Assembly: GCF_003206695.1 (NCBI RefSeq)
Contig: NZ_PZJN01000003.1
Coordinates: 269,323-333,322, forward strand
From: Salinicola halophyticus
GTDB taxonomy: Bacteria > Pseudomonadota > Gammaproteobacteria > Pseudomonadales > Halomonadaceae
DNA: 64,000 bases
Reading direction: 5' to 3'
The position numbers were made by a program, and so were the translations under genes. The notes beneath the pieces are model-generated. The model worked only from the letters and a program-made list of their open reading frames with translations. It searched no databases and had not been told where the DNA came from. Positions 38,839 through 49,237 of the stretch are shown piece by piece. Every line of letters starts with the position of its first letter. Within the stretch, counting starts at the first letter, position 1.

Positions 38839-38877
38839 ATGAATCTATGCCAGTGGATACAGGAATCCGACGTTTGA
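38839..38877 (+). other. Possible 12-codon leader ORF before ruvC
   Basis: ATG 38839 to TGA 38877 encodes [19 protein letters not shown] (38823-38828) lies 10 bases before its ATG and is the best ribosome-binding site in the region. Its TGA overlaps a TTG at 38874 that is in the ruvC frame. Could be a coupling ORF or a coincidence. Confidence 0.4.
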
Positions 38878-39410
38878 TTCTCTTGGGTATCGACCCCGGG
38901 TCGCGGATAACCGGTTACGGCGTGATCGATGTCTCCGCCAAGCCACGTTATATCGCCAGTGGCTGCATTCGTATCGACGGCGAAAATCTGGCCCAGAAGC
39001 TGGCACGGGTCTATGCCGGCGTGAGCGAATTGATCGGCCTGTATCGGCCGGCAGAATTCGCCATCGAGCGCGTGTTCATGGCCAAGAATGCGGACTCCGC
39101 CCTCAAGCTCGGTCAGGCTCGTGGCAGCGCGATCGTCTGCGCGGCAAATCATGGTCTACCGGTCCACGAGTATGCCGCGCGCCAGGTCAAGCAGGCCATC
39201 ACCGGCAACGGCGGTGCCGACAAGTCGCAGATCCAGCATATGGTGACGGCGATACTCTCCCTGGATGCGCCGCCACCGGCCGATGCTGCCGATGCGCTGG
39301 CGATCGCGCTGACCCATGGATACGCCCGCCAGGGCTTGTTGGCGGTGTCTCCGCAGCGCCGCGGAAAACCCTCTCGGGGCGGGCGCTGGCGAGACTTTAA
39401 GCCGGATTGA
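38847..39410 (+). CDS. ruvC: Crossover junction endodeoxyribonuclease RuvC
   Basis: Holliday-junction resolvase acting with RuvAB. Acidic catalytic residues are visible in [12 protein letters not shown] (first Asp), IERVFM (Glu) and [13 protein letters not shown] (Asp pair). Start is undecided: ATG 38847 gives 187 residues but has no well-placed ribosome-binding site, whereas TTG 38874 aligns with the E. coli N-terminus (MAIILGIDPGS versus [10 protein letters not shown]), has AGGA 9 bases upstream and overlaps the stop of a 12-codon ORF. First gene of ruvCAB, upstream of the Tol operon. Confidence 0.96.
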   Translation: MPVDTGIRRLILLGIDPGSRITGYGVIDVSAKPRYIASGCIRIDGENLAQKLARVYAGVSELIGLYRPAEFAIERVFMAKNADSALKLGQARGSAIVCAANHGLPVHEYAARQVKQAITGNGGADKSQIQHMVTAILSLDAPPPADAADALAIALTHGYARQGLLAVSPQRRGKPSRGGRWRDFKPD

Positions 39411-39499
39411 CAGAGGCGTCATAACAGCGCCTCGGGTAGCTAGTCAGTTGAATCGGCTATGCGTATAGTGGACGCCGTCGGAGTAAGGACACGAATGGC

Positions 39500-40105
39500 A
39501 TGATTGGACGTTTGCACGGCACGCTGTTGGAGAAACATCCCCCCTGGATCGTCATCGATGTTCAGGGCGTCGGCTACGAGCTCGAGACCTCGATGACCAC
39601 TTTGGTTTCGCTGCCCGGCGCCGGGGAAGCTGTGCGCCTCTATACGCATCTCAGCGTGCGTGAGGACGCCCATCTGCTTTACGGTTTTTCCCACGACGAG
39701 GAACGCCAGCTGTTTCGCGCCCTGATCAAGGTCAACGGTGTCGGTCCCAAACTGGCACTGGCCATTCTGTCGGGAATGGATACCGATGCGTTCATCCACT
39801 GCGTGATGGAAGGCGACAGCAAGGCGTTGACCAAGCTGCCCGGCGTCGGCAAGAAGACCGCTGATCGCCTGATCGTCGAGATGCGTGATCGCTTCCCGCA
39901 TTGGCAGGAAGGGCAGGCGTCGTTGCTGGGCAGCGAGAATGCCGCCACGATGACGCCGGCCGACCCGCTGGCCGATGCCGAGGCCGCGCTGGTCACGCTG
40001 GGTTACAAGCCAACAGAAGCATCGCGCATGCTTTCCGCGCTGGACAAGACGCTCCCTACCGAAGCGCTGATCAAAGCGGCGCTGTCACGCCAGCTGGCTG
40101 GATAA
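39500..40105 (+). CDS. ruvA: Holliday junction branch migration complex subunit RuvA
   Basis: 201-residue DNA-binding subunit that grips the four-way junction as a tetramer and loads RuvB. Domain I OB-fold ([11 protein letters not shown]), two helix-hairpin-helix motifs ([13 protein letters not shown] and [16 protein letters not shown]) and the flexible-linker C-terminal domain III ([15 protein letters not shown]) are present. 89 bases behind ruvC; ruvB begins 7 bases after its stop. I found no LexA-like site in the ruvC-ruvA gap. Confidence 0.97.
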   Translation: MIGRLHGTLLEKHPPWIVIDVQGVGYELETSMTTLVSLPGAGEAVRLYTHLSVREDAHLLYGFSHDEERQLFRALIKVNGVGPKLALAILSGMDTDAFIHCVMEGDSKALTKLPGVGKKTADRLIVEMRDRFPHWQEGQASLLGSENAATMTPADPLADAEAALVTLGYKPTEASRMLSALDKTLPTEALIKAALSRQLAG

Positions 40106-40112
40106 CCCGCTC

Positions 40113-41210
40113 ATGATTGAACCCGACCGTCTGATTGCGGCACCGCCGCAGCAGGGCGAGCAGCAGGTCGACCATGCCATTCGACCACGCCGGCTCGCTG
40201 ACTATATCGGCCAGCCGCGCGTGCGCGAGCAGCTGAACATCTTCATTGCCGCGGCGCGTCAGCGTGAGGACACGCTCGATCATACCCTCGTGTTCGGCCC
40301 GCCGGGGCTGGGCAAGACGACCCTCGCCAACATTATCGCCACCGAAATGAACGTGGACATCAAGTCGACTTCAGGCCCGGTGCTGGAGCGCGCCGGGGAC
40401 CTGGCCGCGATGCTGACCAACCTGCAGCCGGGCGACGTGCTGTTCATCGACGAGATCCATCGGCTTCCCGCCGCAGTGGAAGAAGTGCTGTACCCGGCGA
40501 TGGAGGATTTTCAGCTGGATATCATGATCGGCGACGGCCCGGCGGCCCGATCGATCAAGCTGGATCTGCCGCGGTTCACGCTGGTCGGCGCCACGACTCG
40601 GGCGGGGCTTCTGACCTCGCCATTGCGCGACCGGTTCGGCATTGTGCAGCGACTCGAATTTTACGCCGTCGACGAATTGACCGAGATCGTATCGCGCTCC
40701 GCCCGGCTGCTGGGCGTACCGGCCGACGTCGAAGGCGCCCGGGAAATTGCCCGACGCGCCCGCGGCACCCCGCGTATCGCCAACCGGCTGTTGCGACGCG
40801 TGCGTGACTTCGCCGAGGTCAAGGGCGACGGGCGGGTCAACGCGGTGGTAGCCGATCAGGCGCTCAACATGCTCAACGTCGATAGCCACGGGCTGGATCA
40901 CATGGATCGGCGACTGCTGCTGGCGATGATCGAGAAGTTCGATGGCGGCCCTGTCGGTGTCGACAGCCTGGCCGCGGCTATCAGCGAAGAACGCGACACC
41001 ATCGAGGACGTCATCGAACCCTACCTGATCCAGCAGGGCTTCATGATGCGTACCACCCGAGGCCGGGTCGTCACGCGCTCCGCCTATACGCATTTCGGCA
41101 TCGCGCCGGACGACAAGGCGCCGGATGACAAGTCCCCCCGCGATGACCTGACGCCTGCAGGCGCCGGGCGGAATTCGTCGATGGACGGGGGTCAGGTCGG
41201 CAATGAGTGA
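40113..41210 (+). CDS. ruvB: Holliday junction branch migration ATPase RuvB
   Basis: 365-residue AAA+ motor driving branch migration. Walker [10 protein letters not shown] (62-70), Walker B FIDEIHRL, sensor 1 GATTRAG and arginine finger region LRDRFG are all present. The C-terminal tail beyond the winged helix is extended by about 30 polar residues with a duplicated APDDK motif (15-bp coding repeat near 41107-41136). Its last 8 bases overlap ybgC, coupling recombination and Tol genes in one transcript. Confidence 0.98.
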   Translation: MIEPDRLIAAPPQQGEQQVDHAIRPRRLADYIGQPRVREQLNIFIAAARQREDTLDHTLVFGPPGLGKTTLANIIATEMNVDIKSTSGPVLERAGDLAAMLTNLQPGDVLFIDEIHRLPAAVEEVLYPAMEDFQLDIMIGDGPAARSIKLDLPRFTLVGATTRAGLLTSPLRDRFGIVQRLEFYAVDELTEIVSRSARLLGVPADVEGAREIARRARGTPRIANRLLRRVRDFAEVKGDGRVNAVVADQALNMLNVDSHGLDHMDRRLLLAMIEKFDGGPVGVDSLAAAISEERDTIEDVIEPYLIQQGFMMRTTRGRVVTRSAYTHFGIAPDDKAPDDKSPRDDLTPAGAGRNSSMDGGQVGNE

Positions 41211-41613
41211 ATTCATGTTCCCGGTGAAGGTCTATATCGAAGATACCGACGCCGGTGGCATTGTGTACTACGTTAACTATCTGAAATTCATGGAGCGCGC
41301 GCGCAGCGAATGGTTGAATGCGCGCGGCTTCGGTCAGCGTGGGTTGATAGAGAAGGGCGTGCAGCTGGTGGTCCATTCGCTGAGTTGCCGCTATGCACGC
41401 CCGGCGCGACTCGACGACCGGCTGGAAGTGACGGCCAAGGTCAGTCGACTGTCGGCCTGCTCGTTACAATTTGAGCAGGCCGTACGGTACGACGGGGATA
41501 CATTATGCGAAGCGACGGTCGATATTGCCTGTGTCGATGCGCAACGCCTGAAACCGATGCGTTGGCCCAGCGAACTCCGCGCGGTGCTGACGTCAGACAT
41601 TCCAAGCCAGTGA
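41203..41613 (+). CDS. ybgC: Tol-Pal associated acyl-CoA thioesterase
   Basis: 136-residue hot-dog-fold thioesterase usually linked to the tol-pal operon. Catalytic Asp in [22 protein letters not shown]-type motif ([20 protein letters not shown]16) is conserved. Starts within the last 8 bases of ruvB and is followed by tolQ after 13 bases. It acts on short-chain acyl-CoAs or acyl-ACP in related bacteria; the role in Tol function is not established. Confidence 0.95.
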   Translation: MSEFMFPVKVYIEDTDAGGIVYYVNYLKFMERARSEWLNARGFGQRGLIEKGVQLVVHSLSCRYARPARLDDRLEVTAKVSRLSACSLQFEQAVRYDGDTLCEATVDIACVDAQRLKPMRWPSELRAVLTSDIPSQ

Positions 41614-41626
41614 TTCGAGGATTTTC

Positions 41627-42316
41627 GTGAACGACTCCATGTCCATCCCCCATCTGATCATGAACGCCAGTCTGGTGGTCCAGCTGGTCTTGCTCCTGCT
41701 GTTGGCCGCATCCATCGCCTCCTGGGTTGTCATCTTTCAACGCAGTTTCGCGCTGGCCCGTGCCAGGAAAACGCAGAAAGCGTTCGACGAGCGCTTCTGG
41801 TCGGGTGTCGATCTCAACGAACTCTACCGGGATGTGCCGGAAAACTATGAAGCCCAGGGCTCCGAGCACGTCTTCCGTGCCGGCTTCCGCGAGTTCAATC
41901 GGCTGATGCCCAAGACGCGCAGCAGCGAAGCCGTGCTGGACGGCGTGCAGCGCTCGCAGCGAGTAGCGCTCTCTCGCGAAGAGGATCGACTCAACGCCAA
42001 CCTCACGCTGCTGGCGACCGTGGCCTCGGCGAGCCCTTATATCGGGCTGTTCGGGACCGTCTGGGGCATCATGGGGTCCTTCCAGAGCCTATCGATGGCC
42101 CAGCAGGCGACACTTTCGACCGTGGCGCCGTGGATCGCCGAGGCACTGGTGGCAACCGCGATGGGGCTGTTCGCCGCGATTCCGGCGGTCATTTTCTATA
42201 ACCGTCTGTCGGCCATCGCCAGTCGCCTGCTCGGCGAGTACGAAGATTTCGCCGAGGAATTCCATTCGATCCTGCACCGTAACCTGCAAGGTCGCGGCAG
42301 CAATCAAGCGTCCTGA
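41627..42316 (+). CDS. tolQ: Tol-Pal inner-membrane proton channel component TolQ
   Basis: 229-residue MotA/TolQ/ExbB family protein with three membrane helices (about 12-35, 130-155, 165-190). With TolR it forms the proton-driven motor energising TolA for outer-membrane constriction at division. Conserved SPYIGLFGTVWGIM motif is present. GTG 41627 is preceded by GAGG 6 bases upstream; ATG 41639 is a fallback. Confidence 0.97.
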   Translation: MNDSMSIPHLIMNASLVVQLVLLLLLAASIASWVVIFQRSFALARARKTQKAFDERFWSGVDLNELYRDVPENYEAQGSEHVFRAGFREFNRLMPKTRSSEAVLDGVQRSQRVALSREEDRLNANLTLLATVASASPYIGLFGTVWGIMGSFQSLSMAQQATLSTVAPWIAEALVATAMGLFAAIPAVIFYNRLSAIASRLLGEYEDFAEEFHSILHRNLQGRGSNQAS

Positions 42317-42330
42317 GGCGGAGGTTCAAC

Positions 42331-42771
<441 letters not shown>

Positions 42772-42775
42772 CCGC

Positions 42776-43930
42776 ATGGCGAAGCGAAACCGCCGAGTCG
42801 GTTACGGCCTGCCCGTCGTTCTGGCGATCGTCGTTCATGTCGCGGCGCTGTTGTTGACGATGTTGCGCCTGCCGGAGAGCGAACCGACACCGAGCTCCTC
42901 GTCCGTGGTACAGGCGACGCTGGTCAGCGACGTCACCGCCACGGACCAGGCCCAGTACGCCAAGGAGGCGCGGGCGCGAGCGGCTCAGCGACAGGCAGAA
43001 GAGGCGGCTCAGCAGGCGGCCGAACAGCAGTCGCAGGAAGAAGCACAGCAAGCAGCCGAACAGCAGGCTCAAGAACAGGCGCAGCAGCAGGAAGCCGAGC
43101 GCCAGGCGGCTGCCGAGCAGGCCGAAGCGGAATCCGAGCGTCGCCAGCAGGCGGCGAAAGAGGCCGCCGCCGCTCGCGCCGAGGCGGAAGAGCAGCAGAA
43201 GGCCGCCGAATCCCAGCGTCAGGCCGAAGCGAAAAAGCAGCAGGTCGCCGCCGAAAAGCGGAAAGCTGAAGAGGCCGAGAAGAAGGCCGAGGCGGAAAAG
43301 CAGAAAGCGGCAGCGGCCGAGAAACAGCGCCAGGCGGAAGCCGAGAAGAAAAAGGCCGAAGCGGAAAAACAGAAGGCAGCAGAAGCCGAGAAACAGCGCC
43401 AGGCGGAGGCCGAAAAGAAAAAGGCCGAAGCGGAAAAGCGGAAGGCGGCGGAAGCCGAGAAGAAAAAGGCTGAAGCGGAAAAGCAGAAAAAGGCCGAGGC
43501 AGAGAAAAAGCGCAAGGCTGAAGAAGCGGAGAAGAAACGCCAGGCGGAGGCGGCAGCGAAAAAAGCGGCTGCCGATGCGCTGAGCGATTCGATTTCCAAC
43601 GAGCAGGAGCGGATTGCCAATGCCGAGCAGTCCGATCAAGCGTCGAATAGCTTCATCAATCTGGTCAAGCGGGCCGTCGAGGATCGCTGGCACTTGCCGG
43701 CCAACGCGGACGGTGGTTTGGTAGCACAGGTTCGCGTAAGACTGGGGCCGTCCGGTGAATTGCTGGCAGCCAGCGTCACCCGCAGCAGTGGCAATCCCAG
43801 TTTCGATCGATCGGCGACGCAGGCCGTTGAAGCCGCGGCACCGTTCCGCGAACTGCAACAGCTGGATGCAGGGTTGCAACGGCGGTTTCGCGACTTCAAT
43901 CTCAAATTCACCCCCGGGGATGTACAGTGA
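42776..43930 (+). CDS. tolA: Tol-Pal periplasm-spanning protein TolA
   Basis: 384-residue protein linking the TolQR motor to TolB/Pal. N-terminal membrane helix (about 8-30), then a very long Ala/Lys/Glu/Gln-rich helical domain II (about residues 55-270, repeating [12 protein letters not shown] units) and a C-terminal TonB-like domain III (about 290-384, [21 protein letters not shown]). ATG 42776 follows AAGGG by 7 bases; an upstream in-frame ATG at 42755 lies inside tolR. The internal DNA repetition comes from the helix composition. Its TGA overlaps the tolB ATG. Confidence 0.95.
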   Translation: MAKRNRRVGYGLPVVLAIVVHVAALLLTMLRLPESEPTPSSSSVVQATLVSDVTATDQAQYAKEARARAAQRQAEEAAQQAAEQQSQEEAQQAAEQQAQEQAQQQEAERQAAAEQAEAESERRQQAAKEAAAARAEAEEQQKAAESQRQAEAKKQQVAAEKRKAEEAEKKAEAEKQKAAAAEKQRQAEAEKKKAEAEKQKAAEAEKQRQAEAEKKKAEAEKRKAAEAEKKKAEAEKQKKAEAEKKRKAEEAEKKRQAEAAAKKAAADALSDSISNEQERIANAEQSDQASNSFINLVKRAVEDRWHLPANADGGLVAQVRVRLGPSGELLAASVTRSSGNPSFDRSATQAVEAAAPFRELQQLDAGLQRRFRDFNLKFTPGDVQ

Positions 43931-45255
43931 TGAAACGATGGATGTCTCAAGGATGGAAAACCCTGGCCGCCGGCTGGCTGGTGTCGTTGATAGCCCTGAC
44001 CTGTATGGCGACCACCGCCCAGGCACAGAATCTGACCATCGAAATCAATCGCGGTAGTGATCAGGCAACACCGATCGCGGTCGTGCCGTTCGAGGTCAGC
44101 GGCCAGGGTTCGTTGCCGCAGGATGTGGCGCAGATCGTCAGTGATGATCTGGAACATAGCGGGCAGTTTTCACCCCTGAGCCGGAGCTCACTCGTCTCGT
44201 TGCCGAGCAGCAGCAAGGATGTTTTCTACGACGACTGGAAACGCGTCGATGCGCGCTATCTGGTGGTGGGCAACATCGAGCCCCAGGGTGATCAGTATCG
44301 TATCCAGTACGAGCTGATGGACATCCTGGGTGGCAAGCGCATGCTGGGCGAAACCGTGACCTCCTCCGAGGGTAACCTGCGGGCCAGTGCTCACTACATC
44401 AGCGATCAGATCTTCGAGGCGATTACCGGTATTCGGGGGGCGTTCTCGACCCGCATCGCTTACGTCTCGGCCAGCGGTGCCGGGAATAACAGTCGCTATG
44501 CGCTCCATATAGCCGATGCCGATGGCTACAACAGTCAGCAGATTCTGTCGTCGGATGATCCGATTCTGTCACCGGCCTGGTCGCCGGATGGCAAGAAGAT
44601 CGCCTATGTCTCGTTCGAATCCGGCAACTCAGCCATCTATGTACAGAATACCTCGTCGGGCGAGCGCGTACGGTTGACGTCATTCCGCGGCATCAATGGC
44701 GCACCCGCATGGTCACCGGATGGCCGCAAGCTGGCGATGTCGTTGTCCAAGGATGGCCAGCCGGAAATCTACGTCATGAACCTGGCGTCGCGTCAGCTCA
44801 CGCGGCTGACCAATAATCGCGCCATCGAGACGGAACCGGATTGGACGCCTGACGGTCAGTCGCTGATCTTCACCTCCGACCGAAGTGGCGCCCCGCAGCT
44901 GTACCGCATGTCGGCCAGCGGTGGACAGGCCGATCGCATCACATTTACCGGGAGTTATAACTCGGATGGGCGCTTCTCGCCCGATGGCAAATCTCTTTTC
45001 ATGGTGACCCGTGACGGCAGCGGTTATCACGTGGCGAAGCAGGACATGGACACGAGTCGTGTCACTGTCTTGACTGATTCACGTTGGGATGAATCGCCCA
45101 GTGTCGCACCGAATGGCACCATGGTAATCTTCGCTACCCAGCAAGGGGCGCAAGGTGTGTTGGGGGCAGTTTCTTCGGATGGACGTGCGTCCTTCCGACT
45201 GCCTTCGGCGCAGGGTGACGTACGCGAACCCGCGTGGTCGCCGTTTTTGAACTAA
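43930..45255 (+). CDS. tolB: Tol-Pal periplasmic protein TolB
   Basis: 441-residue periplasmic beta-propeller that binds Pal and TolA and controls outer-membrane anchoring. Signal peptide ends near TTAQAQ (about residue 32), then an N-terminal alpha/beta domain and repeated WD40-like blades ([44 protein letters not shown]). Start overlaps the tolA stop (TGATG, ATG at 43930); a GGGG ribosome-binding site lies in tolA. Confidence 0.97.
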   Translation: MKRWMSQGWKTLAAGWLVSLIALTCMATTAQAQNLTIEINRGSDQATPIAVVPFEVSGQGSLPQDVAQIVSDDLEHSGQFSPLSRSSLVSLPSSSKDVFYDDWKRVDARYLVVGNIEPQGDQYRIQYELMDILGGKRMLGETVTSSEGNLRASAHYISDQIFEAITGIRGAFSTRIAYVSASGAGNNSRYALHIADADGYNSQQILSSDDPILSPAWSPDGKKIAYVSFESGNSAIYVQNTSSGERVRLTSFRGINGAPAWSPDGRKLAMSLSKDGQPEIYVMNLASRQLTRLTNNRAIETEPDWTPDGQSLIFTSDRSGAPQLYRMSASGGQADRITFTGSYNSDGRFSPDGKSLFMVTRDGSGYHVAKQDMDTSRVTVLTDSRWDESPSVAPNGTMVIFATQQGAQGVLGAVSSDGRASFRLPSAQGDVREPAWSPFLN

Positions 45256-45302
45256 ACGACTACAGTCAGTGTGTCATTCGACATCCGAGCAAGGAGATGA
45301 CA

Positions 45303-45815
45303 ATGCAAATGAATACCTACGCGAAGACATTAGCAGTCGCGCTGTCGCTAGCAGTAATGGCTGGTTGTTCCAGCAGTGGCGGTACCCAGGAAGGGGACAT
45401 GAATGGCACCGCGGGCGGCACGTCCGGCCAGGGCATGACATCCGGCCAGGGCACTTCCGGCTCCCAGATGGGCGCCAATGACCAGAAGCCCAACGTCGAC
45501 ACTATCTATTTCGCATTCGACAGCGAAGAAATTCGCCCTGAATTCGAATCGGTTCTCGATGGCCATGCGCAGTACTTGATGGCGAACTCGAGCACCAACG
45601 TGACACTGCAGGGTTATGCCGACGAGCGCGGTACGCGTGAATACAACCTGGGTCTCGGCGAGCGTCGTGCGCAGGCGGTCGAGCAGTACTTGACCGTTCA
45701 GGGCGTCTCTCCGTCCCAGATCCAGATCGTCAGCTACGGTGAAGAGCGTCCGGCAGTTCAGGGCCACACTGAAGAAGCTTACGCCAAGAACCGTCGCGTC
45801 GTATTTTCGTACTAA
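45303..45815 (+). CDS. pal: Peptidoglycan-associated lipoprotein Pal
   Basis: 170-residue outer-membrane lipoprotein with lipobox VMAGC (Cys22), a Gly/Ser/Thr-rich linker and a C-terminal OmpA-like peptidoglycan-binding domain (YFAFDSEEIRPEF, GYADERGTREYNLGLGERRA). AAGGAG lies 6 bases before ATG 45303; ATG 45297 directly abuts it and is unlikely. Next gene of the Tol operon, 47 bases after tolB. Confidence 0.97.
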   Translation: MQMNTYAKTLAVALSLAVMAGCSSSGGTQEGDMNGTAGGTSGQGMTSGQGTSGSQMGANDQKPNVDTIYFAFDSEEIRPEFESVLDGHAQYLMANSSTNVTLQGYADERGTREYNLGLGERRAQAVEQYLTVQGVSPSQIQIVSYGEERPAVQGHTEEAYAKNRRVVFSY

Positions 45816-45833
45816 GCACCGACGGAGAAAAGC

Positions 45834-46685
45834 ATGAAACACGGTCTGAAAAGACTGTGCGGCGCGGGAGCCCTGGTGCTCCCGCTGTCCGTATGGGCTC
45901 AGCAACCTGCCGTTGATGACCTCACCGGTCAGTCGAACGGCTTCTATAGTCAGACGGAAGCTCGCCAAAGTGGTGGGGGGACGCTGACGATCCTCAATCA
46001 GTTGAAGGATAATCAACAGCAGATTCAGCAGCTTCGCGGCCAAGTAGAAGAGCTGCGCTACCAGTTGGATCAGCTGAAACAGCAGACCCAGCAGCAGTAT
46101 CTTGACCTCGATGATCGCATCTCCGGCGGCGGGATGGGGGCAGGAGGTGGCGGCAATTCCGGTAGCGATCTGGATAACACCAGTATCGATAACGGTGCGG
46201 CCAACGATGTCGCGAGCGATAGCGGCGCAAACGCCAGCAACGCCGGGAATTCGACGCAGTCCTCGTCCAACGCAGGTGACAGCGGTGGCCAGTCTGGAGC
46301 CGGCGGTCAAGACGGCCGTGATGCTTACCAGGCGGCGTTTCAACAGGTTCAGTCTCGCCAGTTCGACTCGGCCATCACCGCTTTCCAGAGCTTCATCAGC
46401 GACTATCCGCAATCCAGTCTCGTGCCCAATGCACACTACTGGTTAGGTGAACTCTATTCCGCGCAGTCGCAGCTCGATCAGGCCGTCAAGGCATTCGACA
46501 CGGTTATCAGCGACTATCCGCAGAGCAACAAGGTTCCGGATGCGCTATACAAGCTAGGGCTGTTGAAAGCGCGTCAGGGGGATACCGAGGGCAGCCGTCA
46601 GCTGCTGCAGCAGGCTCGTGACGATTATCCCGACAGCAACGCGGCCCAGATGGCGAGCGACTTTCTCAATCAGATGGGTAACTGA
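45834..46685 (+). CDS. cpoB: Cell division coordinator CpoB (YbgF)
   Basis: 283-residue periplasmic protein: signal peptide ending at VWAQQ (about 22), a trimerising coiled coil (residues about 50-95, QQQIQQLRGQVEELRYQLD), an unusually long Gly/Asn/Ser-rich linker (about 97-160) and three TPR repeats at the C-terminus. CpoB connects TolA with PBP1B in E. coli. Last gene of the tol operon, 18 bases after pal. Confidence 0.95.
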   Translation: MKHGLKRLCGAGALVLPLSVWAQQPAVDDLTGQSNGFYSQTEARQSGGGTLTILNQLKDNQQQIQQLRGQVEELRYQLDQLKQQTQQQYLDLDDRISGGGMGAGGGGNSGSDLDNTSIDNGAANDVASDSGANASNAGNSTQSSSNAGDSGGQSGAGGQDGRDAYQAAFQQVQSRQFDSAITAFQSFISDYPQSSLVPNAHYWLGELYSAQSQLDQAVKAFDTVISDYPQSNKVPDALYKLGLLKARQGDTEGSRQLLQQARDDYPDSNAAQMASDFLNQMGN

Positions 46686-46703
46686 TCGGATCAGGACACC
46701 AGC

Positions 46704-47468
46704 ATGACGTGCCACATCGACTATCAGGCGCCAACCGGGCTACTCGACGGAAAGATCGTTCTGGTGACCGGGGCGAACGCAGGTATCGGCCGCGCTGCAG
46801 CCATGAGCTATGCGCATCACGGCGCCACGGTGATTCTACTGGGCCGCAGCGTCAGTCGTCTCGAAGTGGTTTACGATGCCATCGAGGCGATGAACGGGCC
46901 GCAGCCGGCGATTTTTCCGCTCAATCTCGAAAGCGCGACACCCCAGGATTATCTGGCAGTCGCCTCCAAGCTGGAAAAGGAGTTCGGCCGCCTCGACGGC
47001 TTGCTTCACAATGCCAGCATTCTGGGAGAGCGGGTATCGGTCGAGGCCTACGATCTGGAGCTATGGGCTCGGGTCATGCAGGTCAACTTCACCGCCACGT
47101 TAGGTCTGACGCAAGCGTTGCTGCCGCTGCTGGGGCGCTCCAGCAGCGCATCCGTCGTCTTTACCTCGTCTAGCGTCGGCCGCCATGGGCGCGCCAAATG
47201 GGGTGCCTATTCGACCTCGAAATTTGCCACCGAAGGTCTGATGCAGATTCTGGCCGACGAGCATCGCGACGCTGCCATTCGTTTCAACTCGCTCAATCCT
47301 GGCGCCACGCGCACGGCCATGCGTCAGTCGGCGTATCCGGACGAAAACCCTATGGAGCTTCGCACGCCGGAAGAGATCATGCCGACCTACCTGTGGCTGA
47401 TGGGCTCATCCAGCGAGGGCGTCAGCGGCCAGGCGTTCGACGCCCAGCCACCGAAGGCGAAAGCCTGA
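46704..47468 (+). CDS. yciK: YciK-type short-chain dehydrogenase/reductase
   Basis: 254-residue classical SDR: cofactor motif TGANAGIGR (residues about 22-30), NAS motif (HNASILG), catalytic Ser-Tyr-Lys (TSSSVGR, YSTSK). Runs parallel to E. coli YciK including the C-terminal FDAQP. Substrate unknown. It is 18 bases downstream of cpoB and convergent with mupP-ubiG, matching the conserved ubiG-mupP-yciK neighbourhood of Pseudomonas. Confidence 0.93.
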   Translation: MTCHIDYQAPTGLLDGKIVLVTGANAGIGRAAAMSYAHHGATVILLGRSVSRLEVVYDAIEAMNGPQPAIFPLNLESATPQDYLAVASKLEKEFGRLDGLLHNASILGERVSVEAYDLELWARVMQVNFTATLGLTQALLPLLGRSSSASVVFTSSSVGRHGRAKWGAYSTSKFATEGLMQILADEHRDAAIRFNSLNPGATRTAMRQSAYPDENPMELRTPEEIMPTYLWLMGSSSEGVSGQAFDAQPPKAKA

Positions 47469-47506
47469 GCCAGACGCATACCTCAGATCGCCGCTCGACA
47501 CTCCAT

Positions 47507-48184
47507 TCACCTTGCTTCGAGCAACGCCAGCAGGGTGTCGGTGAGTTCCGCCGGCGTGGCAAACCACTGCGTGGCCGGCCACGCGTCAATATCGTCATCT
47601 TCCGCGATATAGCCATAGCGTACGGCGATTGCCGCCATGCCGGCGCTATTGGCGGCTTCCATGTCCCGCCGATGATCCCCGATGTACCAGCATCGCGGCG
47701 CGTCGACACCGATCTGTCGGGCCGCTTCCAACAGTGGGGCGGGGTCGGGCTTCCTGACGGGAAGATCATCCGCGCAGAGCATGACTCCCGGTGCCAGGCC
47801 GAGTGCCGCAATCAACGGTTCGGCGTAACGCCGCGGCTTGTTGGTGACAATGCCCCAAGGCCGTCCGGCCGCTTCCCATCGGGCCAGCAGCGGCACGAGT
47901 GCCGGAAAGACTTCGCTTTTCTCCGAGACGGCTTGCGCATAGCGCTCCAGCAGAAACTCGCGCGCGGTGGCATGTCGCGGATGGTCGACGGCCCATCCCA
48001 CGGCTAACGTGACCAGGGCACTGCCGCCGTTGGACACCTGGGCCCGAATGTCCTCGTAGGGTAAACGCGCCAGTTCATGGTGCTCACGCAGCCGGTTGGT
48101 AGCTTCGGCCAGATCGGGGGCCGTGTCGACGAGGGTGCCGTCGAGGTCGAACAGCAGCCCTTGCGGCAATGCCGTCGCACTCAT
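47507..48184 (-). CDS. mupP: HAD phosphatase, probably N-acetylmuramic acid 6-phosphate phosphatase MupP (Gph-like)
   Basis: 225-residue HAD hydrolase with motif [10 protein letters not shown] (nucleophile Asp), motif II/III TNKPRRY and motif [12 protein letters not shown]. Sequence alone would allow phosphoglycolate phosphatase (Gph), but the overlap of 4 bases with ubiG and the facing yciK reproduce the MupP locus of Pseudomonas, where the enzyme serves anabolic recycling of MurNAc. The MupP assignment therefore rests on context. Confidence 0.8.
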   Translation of the reverse strand: MSATALPQGLLFDLDGTLVDTAPDLAEATNRLREHHELARLPYEDIRAQVSNGGSALVTLAVGWAVDHPRHATAREFLLERYAQAVSEKSEVFPALVPLLARWEAAGRPWGIVTNKPRRYAEPLIAALGLAPGVMLCADDLPVRKPDPAPLLEAARQIGVDAPRCWYIGDHRRDMEAANSAGMAAIAVRYGYIAEDDDIDAWPATQWFATPAELTDTLLALLEAR

Positions 48185-48951
48185 TTGCCGTCGCCGCTAC
48201 CGGTTCGCTCTTCTCCGAACCATTCGGGGCGGACATGCACCATGTAGTTGACCGATACGTCGCTCGCGGTCAGCCGGTAGCGTCGTGATACCGGGTTATA
48301 GGTCAGCCCCGTCTGCTTCTGCAGCCTCAGGCCGTGCTGACGGCACCAGCCGGACAGTTCGGAGGGGCGAATGAACTTGCGATATTCGTGCGTGCCGCGC
48401 GGCAGCAGGCCCAGTACGTATTCAGCGCCGAGGATCGCGAACGCATAGGATTTCGGATTGCGATTGATCGTCGAGAAGAACAGGTGGCCGCCGGGCTTGA
48501 CCAGCCTGGCGCAGGCTTCGATCACGGAGCCCGGGTCGGGCACGTGTTCGAGCATTTCGAGGCAGGTCACCACGTCGAATTCACCGGCGTGCTCAGCCGC
48601 CATCGCTTCCACGCTGATGTTCCGATAGTCGACCTCCACGCCGCTCTCCAGCTGATGGAGTCTGGCGACCGACAGCGGCGCCTCGCCCAGATCGATCCCG
48701 GTCACGTCTGCGCCACGCATCGCCATGGCTTCACTCAGAATGCCGCCACCACAGCCAACGTCGATCACGCGCTTGCCGGCCAGCGATACCTGAGAATCGA
48801 TGAATCCCAGACGCAGCGGGTTGATGTCATGCAGAGGCTTGAATTCACCTTCCCGATCCCACCAGCGGCTGGCCAATGCCTCGAATTTGGCAATTTCGGC
48901 CCGATCGACATTGTCATGGGGCGCCGCGTTGTCGTGAGGTGATGGTGTCAT
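48181..48951 (-). CDS. ubiG: Ubiquinone biosynthesis O-methyltransferase UbiG
   Basis: 256-residue SAM-dependent methyltransferase performing both O-methylations of ubiquinone synthesis. SAM motif [17 protein letters not shown] (near residue 62), motif [13 protein letters not shown] and the [12 protein letters not shown] block are typical. Upstream of, and overlapping by 4 bases (ATGA), the MupP-like phosphatase gene. Divergent from galU with a 286-base gap. Confidence 0.97.
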   Translation of the reverse strand: MTPSPHDNAAPHDNVDRAEIAKFEALASRWWDREGEFKPLHDINPLRLGFIDSQVSLAGKRVIDVGCGGGILSEAMAMRGADVTGIDLGEAPLSVARLHQLESGVEVDYRNISVEAMAAEHAGEFDVVTCLEMLEHVPDPGSVIEACARLVKPGGHLFFSTINRNPKSYAFAILGAEYVLGLLPRGTHEYRKFIRPSELSGWCRQHGLRLQKQTGLTYNPVSRRYRLTASDVSVNYMVHVRPEWFGEERTGSGDGK

Positions 48952-49237
48952 GGACTGGTTTCCTTACCGGAATGTCGATGTATCGCTGAGTTGGCTGAGT
49001 TCATGCCACCGAAAGAGGGGATGCGCCGGTGCAGCGGTACCTGGCTTTACGATATTCTACTATGGACGGTAGCCAGGCTGGATGCCAAGTTAGCAAAAAG
49101 GGCTGGCAATAATCGACATGGCCTGTCGCCATTGTGCGACTGTGCTTTCGGCGTCTCGCCCGCTAAGCTAGCAGGAGACTCGATGTCAGGCTCCCCACGC
49201 CCGTTGATTTCATACCCAGGAAGGGAAGGACCTAAAG

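Noticed and set aside
42950-43600. Dense short repeats resembling a repeat array
   Set aside because: They encode the Ala/Lys/Glu-rich helix of TolA in frame; the repetition follows from amino-acid composition.
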